Assembly (NCBI GenBank): GCA_021803205.1 | Contig: JAJZMB010000063.1 | Span: 1 to 36,446, forward strand | DNA length: 36,446 bases | Origin: Bacillota bacterium | Lineage (GTDB): Bacteria; Bacillota; Sulfobacillia; RBS10-35; JAJYVN01 | Direction of reading: 5' to 3' | Shown here: positions 1 to 8,523 of the stretch, piece after piece | How the letters are laid out: each line of letters opens with the position of its first letter | How positions within the stretch are numbered: position 1 is the stretch's first letter | Translations under genes and position numbers: made by a program | The notes under the pieces: generated by a model | Told to the model about the DNA's origin: nothing | Database searches by the model: none | What the model saw: only the letters and a program-made list of their open reading frames with translations

Positions 1-20
1 CCGCAAACCCTTGAGGCTGT

Positions 21-97
21 TGGTGGGCCCGGTGGGACTCGAACCCACGACCCGCTGATTAAGAGTCAGCTGCTCTGGCCAACTGAGCTACAGGCCC
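21..97 (-). tRNA. tRNA-Lys (anticodon CTT)
   Basis: On the minus strand the segment folds as a full cloverleaf. The acceptor 5' GGGCCTG pairs with CGGGCCC, followed by discriminator A and an encoded CCA end. The anticodon stem GCTGA/TCAGC holds loop CTCTTAA, so the anticodon is CTT (lysine). The T-arm is GTGGG-TTCGAGT-CCCAC. Genome-encoded CCA is common in Bacillota. A strong promoter lies immediately upstream. Confidence 0.96.
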
Positions 98-105
98 CGG
101 CGGCC

Positions 106-135
106 AATATAGCGGCTGCGACCCGTACCCGTCAA
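106..135 (-). promoter_or_regulatory. sigma-A type promoter of tRNA-Lys
   Basis: Read on the minus strand, TTGACG (130-135) is followed after 18 nt by TATATT (106-111). Transcription would start about 2 nt before the mature tRNA 5' end. Both boxes are close to consensus. Confidence 0.8.
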
Positions 136-260
136 GCCGCTTGCCACGATCACGGCGGAAGCTTCATCCAGACACCGTGACGAAAAAATACTCGGCAGCT
201 GGCCACTGACCCCGCGATCACTCCGAGAAGGTGGCCCCGCCCATGCTTCTTCGAGGGCTC

Positions 261-620
261 CTACCGCTCATCGGATTCGCCGTCCAGCTGTTCGGCTTCG
301 TCGGGATCCCTGCGAGGCCGGTCACGAGTGACGGAAGCGATCAGGGCAAAACAAAGACTGGTAGCACCAAACGGAAAGCGCCAGAGAGCATACCCGCTGG
401 CCCCGTTCTTGACGAACATGCTGAGTATGAGCATCGCGGCCGTGAATATCACGCCCCAACGGCGGCGCCGGTGATCCGCCATCCAGAACCCGCCCACACC
501 CATGATCAGCGCGATGGTGGTGGTGATGAAGGCCTCTGCGGGCTGCATGAAGCCAATGAGCCACGTCGCCAACGCCGCGATCATCGCGGACAGGCCGGCG
601 ACAAACCACATCGCCTTCAC
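261..620 (-). CDS. small four-helix membrane protein, unknown function
   Basis: A 119-residue protein with about four hydrophobic segments (around residues 3-22, 27-47, 55-72 and 82-96) and a hydrophilic acidic tail rich in Arg, Asp and Glu. The start is taken as GTG at 620 because GGGGAGGG lies 7 nt upstream; an in-frame ATG two codons later is possible, and a longer frame upstream lacks a ribosome binding site. The topology resembles small DUF4064-type membrane proteins, but I see no diagnostic motif and assign no function. It stands alone between two tRNA genes. Confidence 0.65.
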   Translation of the reverse strand: MKAMWFVAGLSAMIAALATWLIGFMQPAEAFITTTIALIMGVGGFWMADHRRRRWGVIFTAAMLILSMFVKNGASGYALWRFPFGATSLCFALIASVTRDRPRRDPDEAEQLDGESDER

Positions 621-900
621 AGCCGAGCCCTCCCCGTCACAACGTGTGCGCAGAACGAGCCTTTGCGGCAACGCCTGCCTTTAAGCCCCGCCCTGTGTCT
701 CCCTGCCAGCGCCTAATCCGCCCCGACGGCAGCGAACGCCCTCCGGCCGACCCCATATCCTCCCCGAGCGCGGCGGTGGCCACCGTCGTCTGATACCGTG
801 CTTCAACCTTATAGGGCGGCACCTTGCGCCCGCGCCTGAGGGTATCGCGCCGATGACCGCAAAACAAACAGCCTCGCCGCCGGCGAGGCCGCAACAATTC

Positions 901-977
901 TGGTAGCGGCGGGTGGACTCGAACCACCGACACTGCGGGTATGAACCGCATGCTCTGACCAACTGAGCTACGCCGCC
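901..977 (-). tRNA. tRNA-Met (anticodon CAT, elongator type)
   Basis: Minus-strand cloverleaf with acceptor GGCGGCG / CGCCGCT (one G-U pair at the end), D-arm GCTC...GAGC, anticodon stem TGCGG/CCGCA with loop TTCATAC, T-arm GGTGG-TTCGAGT-CCACC, and an encoded CCA. The GGCGG acceptor start matches the elongator tRNA-Met of Bacillus rather than initiator tRNA. A tRNA-Ile2 reading AUA after lysidine modification also carries CAT but normally differs in the acceptor, so that is less likely. Confidence 0.94.
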
Positions 978-986
978 ATCACGCTG

Positions 987-1015
987 ATTATACCGACGTC
1001 TTATCCCGCCCACAA
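987..1015 (-). promoter_or_regulatory. promoter of tRNA-Met
   Basis: On the minus strand TTGTGG (1010-1015), a 17-nt spacer and a perfect TATAAT (987-992). The predicted start is only a few bases before the tRNA 5' end at 977. Confidence 0.8.
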
Positions 1016-1787
1016 GGCAGGCCTTGACGCGCCAGCGCTGAGAGACTCGGCAAAGTCGCTCCCGGTGCTTATGCGGCAGACCGTCACAAGGTAACGCGTT
1101 TCCGGAAGATCCAGATTTTTGGGTCAAGTTTGTACAGCAAGGCGACAACAAATCAAGGCACCTGTCAGTGCCGTTTTTAAGAGGTCTGCGGGCGGTAGCG
1201 GGATGCGGCGTCGGCCACCAAGGTGCGGCATGGTTGCCCGTTTTGCGCCCCGCCAGGACGCGCCTGGTCGGGAACAAGTGAGCCGCGGAGACCCGAGGGC
1301 CCCGCCCTAATATGCCATTGACGTGCCCCCAACGGGGGCGAGGCGACCCAGCCTCACGGCCGGGCGTGACACCGCCGCGCTCCCACCGCAGCCCGGCATC
1401 AGGTTACGGTGAATTTCAGAGCACAAGACGAGCCCGTCAAGGGGCAGAGCTACCGGATACGGTACGAGCTACCAGGAGGGGGGGCTCCACGCTCGGAGGA
1501 TTAGGGAGCAGGCCGCCGACAGGCGGCCGTGGTCCCTGATAGTGGTTGCGCTGCGTCGCCTCTCAACCCACGCGCAAAAAAGTCGATCTGAAGCCAATCA
1601 CGCGAAACGAGATACGCAAACATTTACGATGCTACCTATAGCTCCCAGCGCTCCCGGCTGGATGCCGGGAGCGCTGTCGAAGCAGGGTCATCGCCCATCA
1701 TGGTTTGGGCGACCGTCCTGGAGGAACATCCGCGGGCGCGGCCGGATCCACGTCCCTCCCAGCACCGCAGTCAACCGCTGCCCGGCG
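1016..1787. other. non-coding stretch with several hairpins
   Basis: No convincing gene is seen on either strand; the long plus-strand frames that run on into 2600 are antisense to bshA. The stretch holds small GC hairpins: GCCCCC-AAC-GGGGGC at 1325-1339, and a hairpin at 1503-1537 with inner arms GGCCGCC/GGCGGCC and outer arms AGGGA/TCCCT. A short stem GGCAC/GTGCC followed by GTTTTT (1157-1178) resembles a plus-strand terminator but no gene precedes it. Confidence 0.5.
1647..1675. terminator. perfect 12-bp hairpin downstream of bshA
   Basis: AGCGCTCCCGGC, a 5-nt loop TGGAT and GCCGGGAGCGCT form a perfect stem about 110 nt after the bshA stop. Neither flank has a good T-run, so it may be a weak or factor-assisted terminator or a 3' mRNA stabiliser. 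Confidence 0.5.
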
Positions 1788-2954
1788 CTATACCTCCGCA
1801 GCGCGGCGGGCAGCCACCACCTCGGCGTACAAGGCCTCGATCTGCGGCAAGATTCGGCTTGTGCTGAACCGGTGCACTGCCTGCCGTCGTGCCTCCTTGG
1901 CCATCACGGCATGCCGCTCCGGTGCCAGCGCAGCCAAAACGGCCGTCCCCATACCCTCGATGTCGCGCACCGGGCGCAAAAAGCCCGTGACACCGTCGGT
2001 GACCACTTCCGGCAGGCCGCCGACGTTGGAACAGACCACTGGTACTTCGCAGGCCATTGCCTCCAACGCCCCCAAGCCGAAGCTCTCCTCACTCGATGGC
2101 AACAGGAATACATCGGCCAGCGACAGGACCGGGCACATGTCTTCCTGCACACCGATGAAGTGCACACGGTCGGCAACACCCAGATCCAGCGCCAGCCGGT
2201 GGGCCGTCCCAGCCTCCGGGCCGTCCCCGCACATCAGCAGGACTGCCGGGCGCTCCCTGACCACCGCCGCCAGAATGCGCACCACATCCCCTGCGTTCTT
2301 GATCGGGCGAAAATTGGAGGCGTGCAGGAGGACCGCCGCGTCCGCCGCCGCGAATCGGGAGCGCAGTTCCCGGTCGTGCCGTCGCCGAAGCGTGACCGGG
2401 TCGATGAAGTTATAGATGCGGCGCACCGCATCCAGTTGGAACACCCGCCGGGCGTTTTCAGCCAGCGCATCGGACACCGCCGTCACCGCGTCGCTCTGCC
2501 TCAGGCTCCAGGTGATGGCATCCCGGATACCCGGATCCACCCCGGTCAGTGTGGTGTCAGTCCCGTGCAGCGTCGTCACCACCGGAAGACACTGCGGTAG
2601 CACCATGGACCGCGCCAAGACCGCGGAAACCGCGTGGGGCACGGCGTAATGCACATGGACGAGGTCGAGTTGCTCGTAGCGGGCAACCTCGGCAATCTTG
2701 TTAGCCAGCGCCACTGTATACGGCGGATACTGGAACAGGGGATAACTCGGCACCTCAACCTGGTGGAAGGCCACGTTCTCGCGCATATCTCCGAAACGCC
2801 CGAGACGGAAAGGAACCTGGTAGCTGATCACGTGCGCGCAGTGTCCGCGCCGAGCCAGTTCACGCGCCAGCTCCGTGGCCACCACACCGCTGCCGCCCTG
2901 AGATGGATAGCAGACGATGCCCACCCGCAGGCCAAGACACGGCACAGGCTTCAA
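1788..2954 (-). CDS. bshA: BshA, N-acetyl-alpha-D-glucosaminyl L-malate synthase
   Basis: A GT4-family glycosyltransferase that joins UDP-GlcNAc to L-malate in the first step of bacillithiol synthesis. The 388-residue product follows Bacillus BshA closely: N-terminal GIVCYPSQGGSG, then LHGTDTTLTG, TAVSDALAE, IYNFIDP and the C-terminal ESFGLGALEAMACEVPVV with the nucleotide-sugar-binding E(x7)E pattern. TTG at 2954 is chosen because GGGAG lies 5 nt upstream and it leaves the usual short leader before the first Rossmann strand; a GTG four codons later is possible. The frame stays open upstream only by chance overlap with bshB1. Last gene of the bsh operon. Confidence 0.95.
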   Translation of the reverse strand: MKPVPCLGLRVGIVCYPSQGGSGVVATELARELARRGHCAHVISYQVPFRLGRFGDMRENVAFHQVEVPSYPLFQYPPYTVALANKIAEVARYEQLDLVHVHYAVPHAVSAVLARSMVLPQCLPVVTTLHGTDTTLTGVDPGIRDAITWSLRQSDAVTAVSDALAENARRVFQLDAVRRIYNFIDPVTLRRRHDRELRSRFAAADAAVLLHASNFRPIKNAGDVVRILAAVVRERPAVLLMCGDGPEAGTAHRLALDLGVADRVHFIGVQEDMCPVLSLADVFLLPSSEESFGLGALEAMACEVPVVCSNVGGLPEVVTDGVTGFLRPVRDIEGMGTAVLAALAPERHAVMAKEARRQAVHRFSTSRILPQIEALYAEVVAARRAAEV

Positions 2955-3031
2955 CCCGACTCCCGGTCGCGCACGGCACGCCTCGTCCCGACCCTCGCAT
3001 CCCGATACAGGGGACGACGCACCGTACTCCG

Positions 3032-3814
3032 TCACCGAGGCCCCACCCCCATCAGCAGCCCGACGTCCCCCACACCGAGCGGCCGCAGCGGAATGAAGCC
3101 TTCCGCATACGCAACACCCGCCTGCGCCCCAAAGAACCGGTCCCGCGATTCCACTTGTGCCATCGCCGCCCCGGCATTGAGCCGCGTGCTCACGCCGTCC
3201 GCCGCGCCTCCCAGATGAAATTGGCTTTCGTGAGCTGCCACCGCGGCCCGCTTCGTCGCATATACGCGGCTCACGTCCACGGTCAGGACGGCCTGCTGCC
3301 ACCCGTTGATGAAGTATTGCAAGACTGCCTGGGGCCGGAAGGCGGTCGCCTCCTGCGCCCAGGGCGCGACCTCGCCGCGCCGGAGCCCCGCGTCGAAAAT
3401 CGCCTCCACGGCCAAGCGATGTGCCGCGCAGTGGTCGGGGTGCGGATCGTCCGCATGAGGGATGAACACCGCGAAGGGCCGTAGCAGACGTACCGCACCG
3501 GCAAGAGCGGCCCGTGCGTCGTCGCCTGCCAGCCCCCGGTCGCGCAGACCGAGATTGCCGCGCCAGCGCAATCCGAGGATGCCAGATGCCGCAGCGCTCT
3601 CACCGATCCGTTCCTCCGGCGAGCCGTTGCTGGCCCGCTCCCCCCGGCTGAGATCCAGGACCCCGGTCCGCAGCCCAGCCCCGGCAGCGACCACCAGCAA
3701 CCCGCCCATCCCGAGCTCGGCGTCATCCGGATGCGGGGCGACACAGAGGAAGTGTAGCGGAGCAGCATCTTTGGCTGTGACTCCGCCCGGGAAACCGACG
3801 GTCACCAACTGCAC
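3032..3814 (-). CDS. bshB1: BshB1, GlcNAc-malate deacetylase (LmbE/PIG-L family)
   Basis: A zinc-dependent deacetylase producing GlcN-malate, step two of bacillithiol synthesis. It has the zinc-site motif APHPDDAE near residues 26-33, the later zinc histidine in HPDHCAAH, and the BshB1-type segments YFINGW, SQFHLG and GVAYAEGF. The 260-residue length is slightly longer than the roughly 235 of Bacillus because of the N-terminus. GTG at 3814 is chosen for GGAGGG 6 nt upstream; a later GTG (VTVGF) is possible. It lies 77 nt upstream of bshA on the same strand and about 600 nt downstream of bshC. Confidence 0.94.
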   Translation of the reverse strand: MQLVTVGFPGGVTAKDAAPLHFLCVAPHPDDAELGMGGLLVVAAGAGLRTGVLDLSRGERASNGSPEERIGESAAASGILGLRWRGNLGLRDRGLAGDDARAALAGAVRLLRPFAVFIPHADDPHPDHCAAHRLAVEAIFDAGLRRGEVAPWAQEATAFRPQAVLQYFINGWQQAVLTVDVSRVYATKRAAVAAHESQFHLGGAADGVSTRLNAGAAMAQVESRDRFFGAQAGVAYAEGFIPLRPLGVGDVGLLMGVGPR

Positions 3815-3881
3815 CGCACGCCCTCCATCGTGTGCACGCTCATCCCCATCGGTCAACCCGGGTCCGGTCCGGGGACAGGAA

Positions 3882-4111
3882 CCCGGCAAAGTCACGTCAG
3901 GGCGGGTGCCCACCACCAGCGTTTGTGGGTCACGACCGTCCGGGCCCCCCGCCGCTTGGCCCACTGGACGACTTTGCCGTGTCCCTGGGTCCGGGGATGG
4001 GGGCCCGGCAAGGTCCGGATGCCCGTTGATCCGTCGGCGTCCTGGAGCCGCGATGCTTCGACGCTTCATTGTCGACAGATCTTCGGCGGCGACAGCAAAG
4101 ACCTTGCCGGG
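3882..4111. repeat. four copies of a CCCGGCAARGTC motif in alternating orientation
   Basis: Core 12-mers lie at 3882-3893 (+, CCCGGCAAAGTC), 3970-3981 (-, CACGGCAAAGTC), 4004-4015 (+, CCCGGCAAGGTC) and 4100-4111 (-, CCCGGCAAGGTC). The second pair is a perfect inverted repeat; the first pair has one mismatch. Each pair is separated by about 80 nt. Similarity extends upstream of each core as CCGG...GGGA-rich sequence. They fill the otherwise gene-free stretch 3815-4412 between bshC and bshB1, where I see no coding region. They could fold as two long hairpins in the bsh mRNA or be a REP-like element. Confidence 0.6.
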
Positions 4112-4412
4112 TCCCTGCGCCCACCGATGCGGGGGAGCATCCGCCGCGAGCCGAATCGGTGGATGTGCCGCACGGAAGCCATCCTCCGCCGCTGGTATGG
4201 GCAGACCCGTGGATGGCCCCCGCGCGGCAACACACTCCCACATTGCCGAAGTCCCGCCGTCCGTCCGAACAGCCTGGCCATTCCCGGCTTTGCGATCCTG
4301 TCCGGGGACCCCGGTGCCCGGCTGACCGAAAAGCTCCGCGGTGTTCCCCGCACTCGCTCCGGTGGTCGCGTCCCGCCCGACCCCGTCTCCCCAGCCGTTT
4401 CCCGGCGCAGCT

Positions 4413-6104
4413 TCACCCGTGCCCTGACCAGGTCAGCAGCCAATGCCGGCCGAACGGGCCTTCTGCAGACGCGAGCACCTCCCGCAACCCCCACAGAAAC
4501 GCCGGCCCCTCGGTGAACAGATACGGATAGATCAGGCTATTGCGCTCCTGGAGTGCCCCACCCGGAAACAGCCGTCCCGCCGCCGCGCGCAACGCCCCGG
4601 TGATCTCCCCCTGTGCCCGCCGGCGATGCTGACGCGCCTTGCGCTCCAGATAGTCAAGTTGGTAGCGCACGCGTTCAATGTTGCCGTCCACTATCCGTTC
4701 CATCGCTGGCGCCACGGTGGTCAGAATCTCCCGCAGCCGCTCCCGGCGGGCATCCAGGGTATGCCGCTCCTCGGCGAAAAGCGCGTCTAGATCCACCGCG
4801 CATCGTGCCGCCACCGCTTTGTCGATGACCCCAGCCAAATCCTCGCGCAACTCCTCTGCCCGCGCCCCGGCCGCCCGCAGCGCCGCAGCGTCCGCTGGCA
4901 GGAGCACCGTACCGCCAGGGCGCGGCACAACGGGCGTGGGCTCGCGATCCCACAGCCGGAAGATGTCGTGCAATTGCGCCAGATAGGCGATCTCGCCTGG
5001 TCCCCCCAACTGGCAGAGCGCAGGCAGCGTGAAATCCTGGACAATGGGCCGCAGGGCCACGTTCGGACTGAAGGCCGTCGGTTCCCGCTTCACCCGCTCG
5101 CCGAGGGTCTGCGCATCGAACTCCACCGCGCCGTCCCTGGTACGCACACGGCCATCCGCCTGATGCAGCGCCACACGCCGACCGCCGTGGTACACAAACA
5201 GGTGTACGTGGTCCACATCGATGTCCAATCCCGGCTGGTACCCTGCAGCCAAGAGCCGTTCCGCCGCCGCCCTGATGGCGGCGTTGGCCGCCGCGGCGCG
5301 GCTGGGCGCACCGGCCAGGACCGGCGCTGCCAGGGTGCGCAGGGTGGGCTGCATCGGGTCGTAGATCAGAAGGCCCGCAGTGCCGAGCAACGTCTGCAAT
5401 TGCACAGAGAACCAATCCGCCAACGTCTGGCGCCCGGGCCGCCGCAACCCGGCCAGCAGTGCCTCTGCCATGACAGCACCCTCGGGCGAAGGCGGAAAGA
5501 GCGTGGTCAACTGCCCGACGAGGCGCCGGGTCTCCGTCGGCAGCACGATGTGTCCCGCCGAGCGGAACTCACCCGTGCCGGAGAACGCCAACCGCTCCAG
5601 GCCTCCACCCGGCCCGGCGAACTGTGCGTGGCTGACTTCGCTCCAGTCATGGTCCTCGGAGGCGACCCAAAAGACGGGCACCACCGGGCATCCCAGCTGC
5701 CGCTGCGCCTCTTCAGCCCGCAGCACAGCGCCGAGGGCCTTATAAACAGTGTAGAGCGGTCCGCCGAGCAGGCCCGCCTGCTGGCCGGTGACCACCACCA
5801 GGGCATCCGGCCGGGCAAGCGCGTCCAGATGGCTTTGCTGCGCGGCGCTCAATCCCAATCGCTCGTGGTAGGTGCGTAGCGCGGCGACCAGCGCGTGGCG
5901 TCTCGCCGCCGCTGGCGGATCAGCCCACAAAGCCTGGACCGTCGCGGCGCGTCGCTCCCACGCACCGCGGTCATCCGGGGGGGACGGGAAGAAGGTGGCC
6001 ACCCGCTCGGGCCACTCCGTCAAATCGCGATAGAGGTCCGGATACACTTGCAACCCCAGGGGCTCCGCGGTGAAGCCTGCCAAAAGGACGTTACCCCCCC
6101 GCAT
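4413..6104 (-). CDS. bshC: BshC, putative cysteine-adding enzyme of bacillithiol synthesis
   Basis: Adds cysteine to GlcN-malate in the last step of bacillithiol synthesis. Recognisable family segments are VVVTGQQAGLLGGPLYTVYK, PVFWVASEDHDW, FSPNVALRPIVQD, and the C-terminal coiled-coil part around RIVDGNIERVRYQLDYLE followed by LQERNSLIYPYLF. From ATG at 6104 it has 563 residues against about 540 in Bacillus. The start is uncertain: no clear ribosome binding site precedes ATG, and GTG at 6140 would add 12 residues. First gene of the operon, with a TATAAT box about 100 nt upstream, followed by an unusual 600-nt gap before bshB1. Confidence 0.93.
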   Translation of the reverse strand: MRGGNVLLAGFTAEPLGLQVYPDLYRDLTEWPERVATFFPSPPDDRGAWERRAATVQALWADPPAAARRHALVAALRTYHERLGLSAAQQSHLDALARPDALVVVTGQQAGLLGGPLYTVYKALGAVLRAEEAQRQLGCPVVPVFWVASEDHDWSEVSHAQFAGPGGGLERLAFSGTGEFRSAGHIVLPTETRRLVGQLTTLFPPSPEGAVMAEALLAGLRRPGRQTLADWFSVQLQTLLGTAGLLIYDPMQPTLRTLAAPVLAGAPSRAAAANAAIRAAAERLLAAGYQPGLDIDVDHVHLFVYHGGRRVALHQADGRVRTRDGAVEFDAQTLGERVKREPTAFSPNVALRPIVQDFTLPALCQLGGPGEIAYLAQLHDIFRLWDREPTPVVPRPGGTVLLPADAAALRAAGARAEELREDLAGVIDKAVAARCAVDLDALFAEERHTLDARRERLREILTTVAPAMERIVDGNIERVRYQLDYLERKARQHRRRAQGEITGALRAAAGRLFPGGALQERNSLIYPYLFTEGPAFLWGLREVLASAEGPFGRHWLLTWSGHG

Positions 6105-6209
6105 CGGCTGCCCGCATCCGGAACGGGACGGCGCCCACACCAGGACAGGGCCGCGTGCGCAACCACTCGTCCCCCAGCCGCCTCCGGTGCCGGGACGCCG
6201 AGCGGCTGC

Positions 6210-6215
6210 ATTATA
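6210..6215 (-). promoter_or_regulatory. -10 box of the bsh operon promoter
   Basis: A perfect TATAAT on the minus strand, placed between the thi operon terminator and bshC. No good -35 hexamer is found 16-18 nt upstream, so activation by a regulator is possible. Confidence 0.5.
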
Positions 6216-6260
6216 TCGACTCCCGGCCGAATGCGCCGTGGCACGTTGTAGGGCCTTGCG

Positions 6261-6284
6261 AAAACCCGCGGGCGTACCCGCGGG
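6261..6284 (-). terminator. intrinsic terminator of the thi operon
   Basis: On the minus strand CCCGCGGG, loop TACG, CCCGCGGG, then TTTT, starting a few bases after the thiL stop at 6288. It separates the thi and bsh transcription units. Confidence 0.75.
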
Positions 6285-6287
6285 GCT

Positions 6288-7310
6288 TCAACGACCAAAG
6301 GGGTCCCAGCCGGACGCCGGGAGCGGCTGACCTTCCTGCCCTTCATCGGTCGCCAGCCGGAGTCCCGGCGACGCCACGCACTCACCGATTACCGCCAGCG
6401 GCGTATCGCCGGTCATGGCGACGGCATCTCGCGCCGCGTCGACCGCTTCCGGCGCCACCAGACAGAGCAGTTCATAATCCTCCCCGCCACCCAGAACCCA
6501 CTCCAGCACCTCGACGCCGGCGCGGCGCGCCGCATCTTCCACCGCCCGCGGCACTGGCAGGGCCGACCGCCAGAGCACCGCACCCATCCGTGGGCCACAC
6601 AGATGGCCCAGGTCGCAAGTCAACCCGTCCGATACATCGCACATCGCCCGCACCCCGTACGGCGCCAGGGCTGCGAGCGCCCGCCCCTCGCGTAGCCGCG
6701 GCTGCGGCCTGCGGCAAGCCGAAAGCAGCAAGGCCACATCCGCCTCGGGCAGGCGGCGCTGCGCCTCCGATCCGAGCCGCGATAGGGCCAGACCGGCAGC
6801 CGCCGCCCCCAGGCGCCCCGTGACGCAAATCCGGTCCCCCGGACGCCCGCCCGAGCGCGGCACCCACCGCTTCACGCCTCCGAGCGCGGTCACGTCCACT
6901 ACCAGGCGCTCCGCCACAACTGCCAGATTGCCCCCGACAACCGCGATGCCGAAGCGCTTTGCCGCCTCTGCCAGACCGGCGTACACCGCCTCCAACTCCG
7001 TGGGGGAAAAGCCCGCCGGCACCCCGACGGACGATAGCGCCCACAGCGGTCGTGCCCCCATCGCCGCCAGATCGCTGAGATTGACTACCAGGGCCCGCCA
7101 GCCGATGTCCCCGGGATCGGCGGCGACGGGTCCCTGACGCAGGAAGTGCTGTCCTTCGACCACCATGTCGACGGTTGCGACCAATCGCTCACCCGGCGGC
7201 AGTCGCAATACCGCCGCGTCGTCGCCGATCCCCAGTTCGACCCCCTCACCGGATGCCGCCGGGCCGAGGCCCCGGCGGAGGGCCGTCAGAAAGGCGTCCT
7301 CTCCGTTCAC
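6288..7310 (-). CDS. thiL: ThiL, thiamine-monophosphate kinase
   Basis: Phosphorylates thiamine monophosphate to the active cofactor TPP. The 340-residue protein shows the AIR-synthase/ThiL fold motifs: LGIGDDAAVL near the N-terminus, VATVDMVVEGQHF, the Mg/ATP segment VNLSDLAAMGA, GGNLA, MCDVSDGLTCDLGHL and the C-terminal GGGEDYELL. GTG at 7310 overlaps the thiE stop as GTGA, indicating translational coupling; GGAGG lies about 10 nt upstream. Last gene of thiD-thiW-thiE-thiL and followed by a terminator. Confidence 0.96.
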   Translation of the reverse strand: MNGEDAFLTALRRGLGPAASGEGVELGIGDDAAVLRLPPGERLVATVDMVVEGQHFLRQGPVAADPGDIGWRALVVNLSDLAAMGARPLWALSSVGVPAGFSPTELEAVYAGLAEAAKRFGIAVVGGNLAVVAERLVVDVTALGGVKRWVPRSGGRPGDRICVTGRLGAAAAGLALSRLGSEAQRRLPEADVALLLSACRRPQPRLREGRALAALAPYGVRAMCDVSDGLTCDLGHLCGPRMGAVLWRSALPVPRAVEDAARRAGVEVLEWVLGGGEDYELLCLVAPEAVDAARDAVAMTGDTPLAVIGECVASPGLRLATDEGQEGQPLPASGWDPFGR

Positions 7311-7990
7311 AACCGTTCTGCCTCCACCTGTGCAGCGCGACGGACAGCCAGAGCCAGACGAGCGCATTCAGCCGCGACGTCAGTCGCGGCCATGACAGCC
7401 GACACCGCGGCCACCCCCACGGCCCCCGCGGCAATCGCCGACCCGGCATTCTCTGGACCGATGCCGCCGATGGCCACCACCGGCAGACGGCTGGTCCGCG
7501 CCACATGCGCCAACCCCTCCGTCCCGATCGGGGCCCCGGCATCTCCCTTGGTGCGGGTGAAAAACACCGCGCCGACCCCCACGTAGTCCGCCCCGGCCGC
7601 AGCGGCGGCGGCCGCTTCCTCCCTCGTCGCCGCCGAAACACCGATGACCAGGAGCGGCCCGGCCACCGCCCGGGCGCGCGCCGCCGGAAGGTCGTCTTGC
7701 CCCAGATGCACCCCGCTGGCCCCGCAGGCCAGGGCCACATCCAATCGATCGTTGACGATGAACAAGGCACCGCTCTGGAAGCAGAGTTCCGCCAACGCAG
7801 TGCCCAGGCTGCAGAGTTCGCGTGCTGAGCGCTCCTTGTCGCGCAACTGGATCGCCGTGGCACCGCCAGCTAGGGCCGCCGCGACAAGCTCGACCTCGGG
7901 CCGGCCGCGGGCGGCGACCCGGTCAGTCAGCACATACACTTGCAGCGCCCGGCGCAGCGCCGGCACATTCCAGTTCCGATGCCCGTCCAC
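7307..7990 (-). CDS. thiE: ThiE, thiamine-phosphate synthase
   Basis: Condenses HMP-pyrophosphate with thiazole phosphate to form thiamine monophosphate. A 227-residue TIM-barrel protein with the family motifs YVLTDR, IQLRDKERS, NDRLDVALA, GVHLGQDD, VGVGAVFFTRTK and VVAIGGIGPENA. GTG at 7990 is preceded by a G-rich stretch. It starts 20 nt after thiW and overlaps thiL by 4 nt. No thiM or thiazole-synthesis genes are present here, so the operon looks built for pyrimidine salvage plus coupling. Confidence 0.96.
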   Translation of the reverse strand: MDGHRNWNVPALRRALQVYVLTDRVAARGRPEVELVAAALAGGATAIQLRDKERSARELCSLGTALAELCFQSGALFIVNDRLDVALACGASGVHLGQDDLPAARARAVAGPLLVIGVSAATREEAAAAAAAGADYVGVGAVFFTRTKGDAGAPIGTEGLAHVARTSRLPVVAIGGIGPENAGSAIAAGAVGVAAVSAVMAATDVAAECARLALAVRRAAQVEAERL

Positions 7991-8010
7991 GGGGACCCCC
8001 CGCTTTCTGC

Positions 8011-8523
8011 CTACGGGTTCTTGATACGGCGGACGTCGTTTGGAAGGCCGCGCGTCGCGCGTAGCGCCTTGAGCAGCACATAGCCGAGAAGGGCGCCGGC
8101 CCCGCTGCTGAGTGTGAACGGCAGAATATACGTGAAGAGGGCCGCCGGACGTCCCATGAGCAGGGCGGCGGCGGGAAAGGCCACCATGGCTCCCACAACT
8201 CCCGTACCCAGCACCTCACCGCCCGCCGCCAGCGCATCGGCGCCGGACAGGCGGTAGAACCATCCGGCCAGGGCTGCCCCGAAGATGCTCCCGGGGAACG
8301 CCAGCAACGTGCCCAATCCCAGCGCGTTGCGCAGGGCGCTGATCACGATGGCCACCAGCACAGCTCCGCCCGGACCGAGCATCACGCCCGCCAGCACATC
8401 CACCGTGGCCTGAATAGGGTAGGCACGCGCGCCGGCAACGGGGAAGTTGAGCTGGGACACGGCGGTGCCCAGCGCCACCAGCAACGCCATCAACACCAAG
8501 CGGCGTGTCGCGCCCAGCCTCAT
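8011..8523 (-). CDS. thiW: ThiW, ECF-transporter S component for a thiamine precursor
   Basis: A 170-residue integral membrane protein with about five or six helices, matching the ThiW substrate-binding component of energy-coupling-factor transporters (family prediction: hydroxyethylthiazole uptake). Typical features are the N-terminal [27 protein letters not shown] split across two helices, and [22 protein letters not shown] at 8523 has GGGAGG 7 nt upstream and overlaps the thiD stop as ATGA. The shared EcfA/EcfT energising proteins are not in the window. If the prediction is right, it supplies the thiazole half for ThiE. Confidence 0.9.
   Translation of the reverse strand: MRLGATRRLVLMALLVALGTAVSQLNFPVAGARAYPIQATVDVLAGVMLGPGGAVLVAIVISALRNALGLGTLLAFPGSIFGAALAGWFYRLSGADALAAGGEVLGTGVVGAMVAFPAAALLMGRPAALFTYILPFTLSSGAGALLGYVLLKALRATRGLPNDVRRIKNP

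Noticed and set aside
1157..1178. Hairpin plus T-run resembling a plus-strand terminator
   Set aside because: The stem is only 5 bp and no plus-strand gene precedes it.
1542..2600. Long plus-strand open frame of 352 codons
   Set aside because: It is antisense to bshA in high-GC sequence, is rich in Arg, His and Pro, and has no ribosome binding site or recognisable motif.
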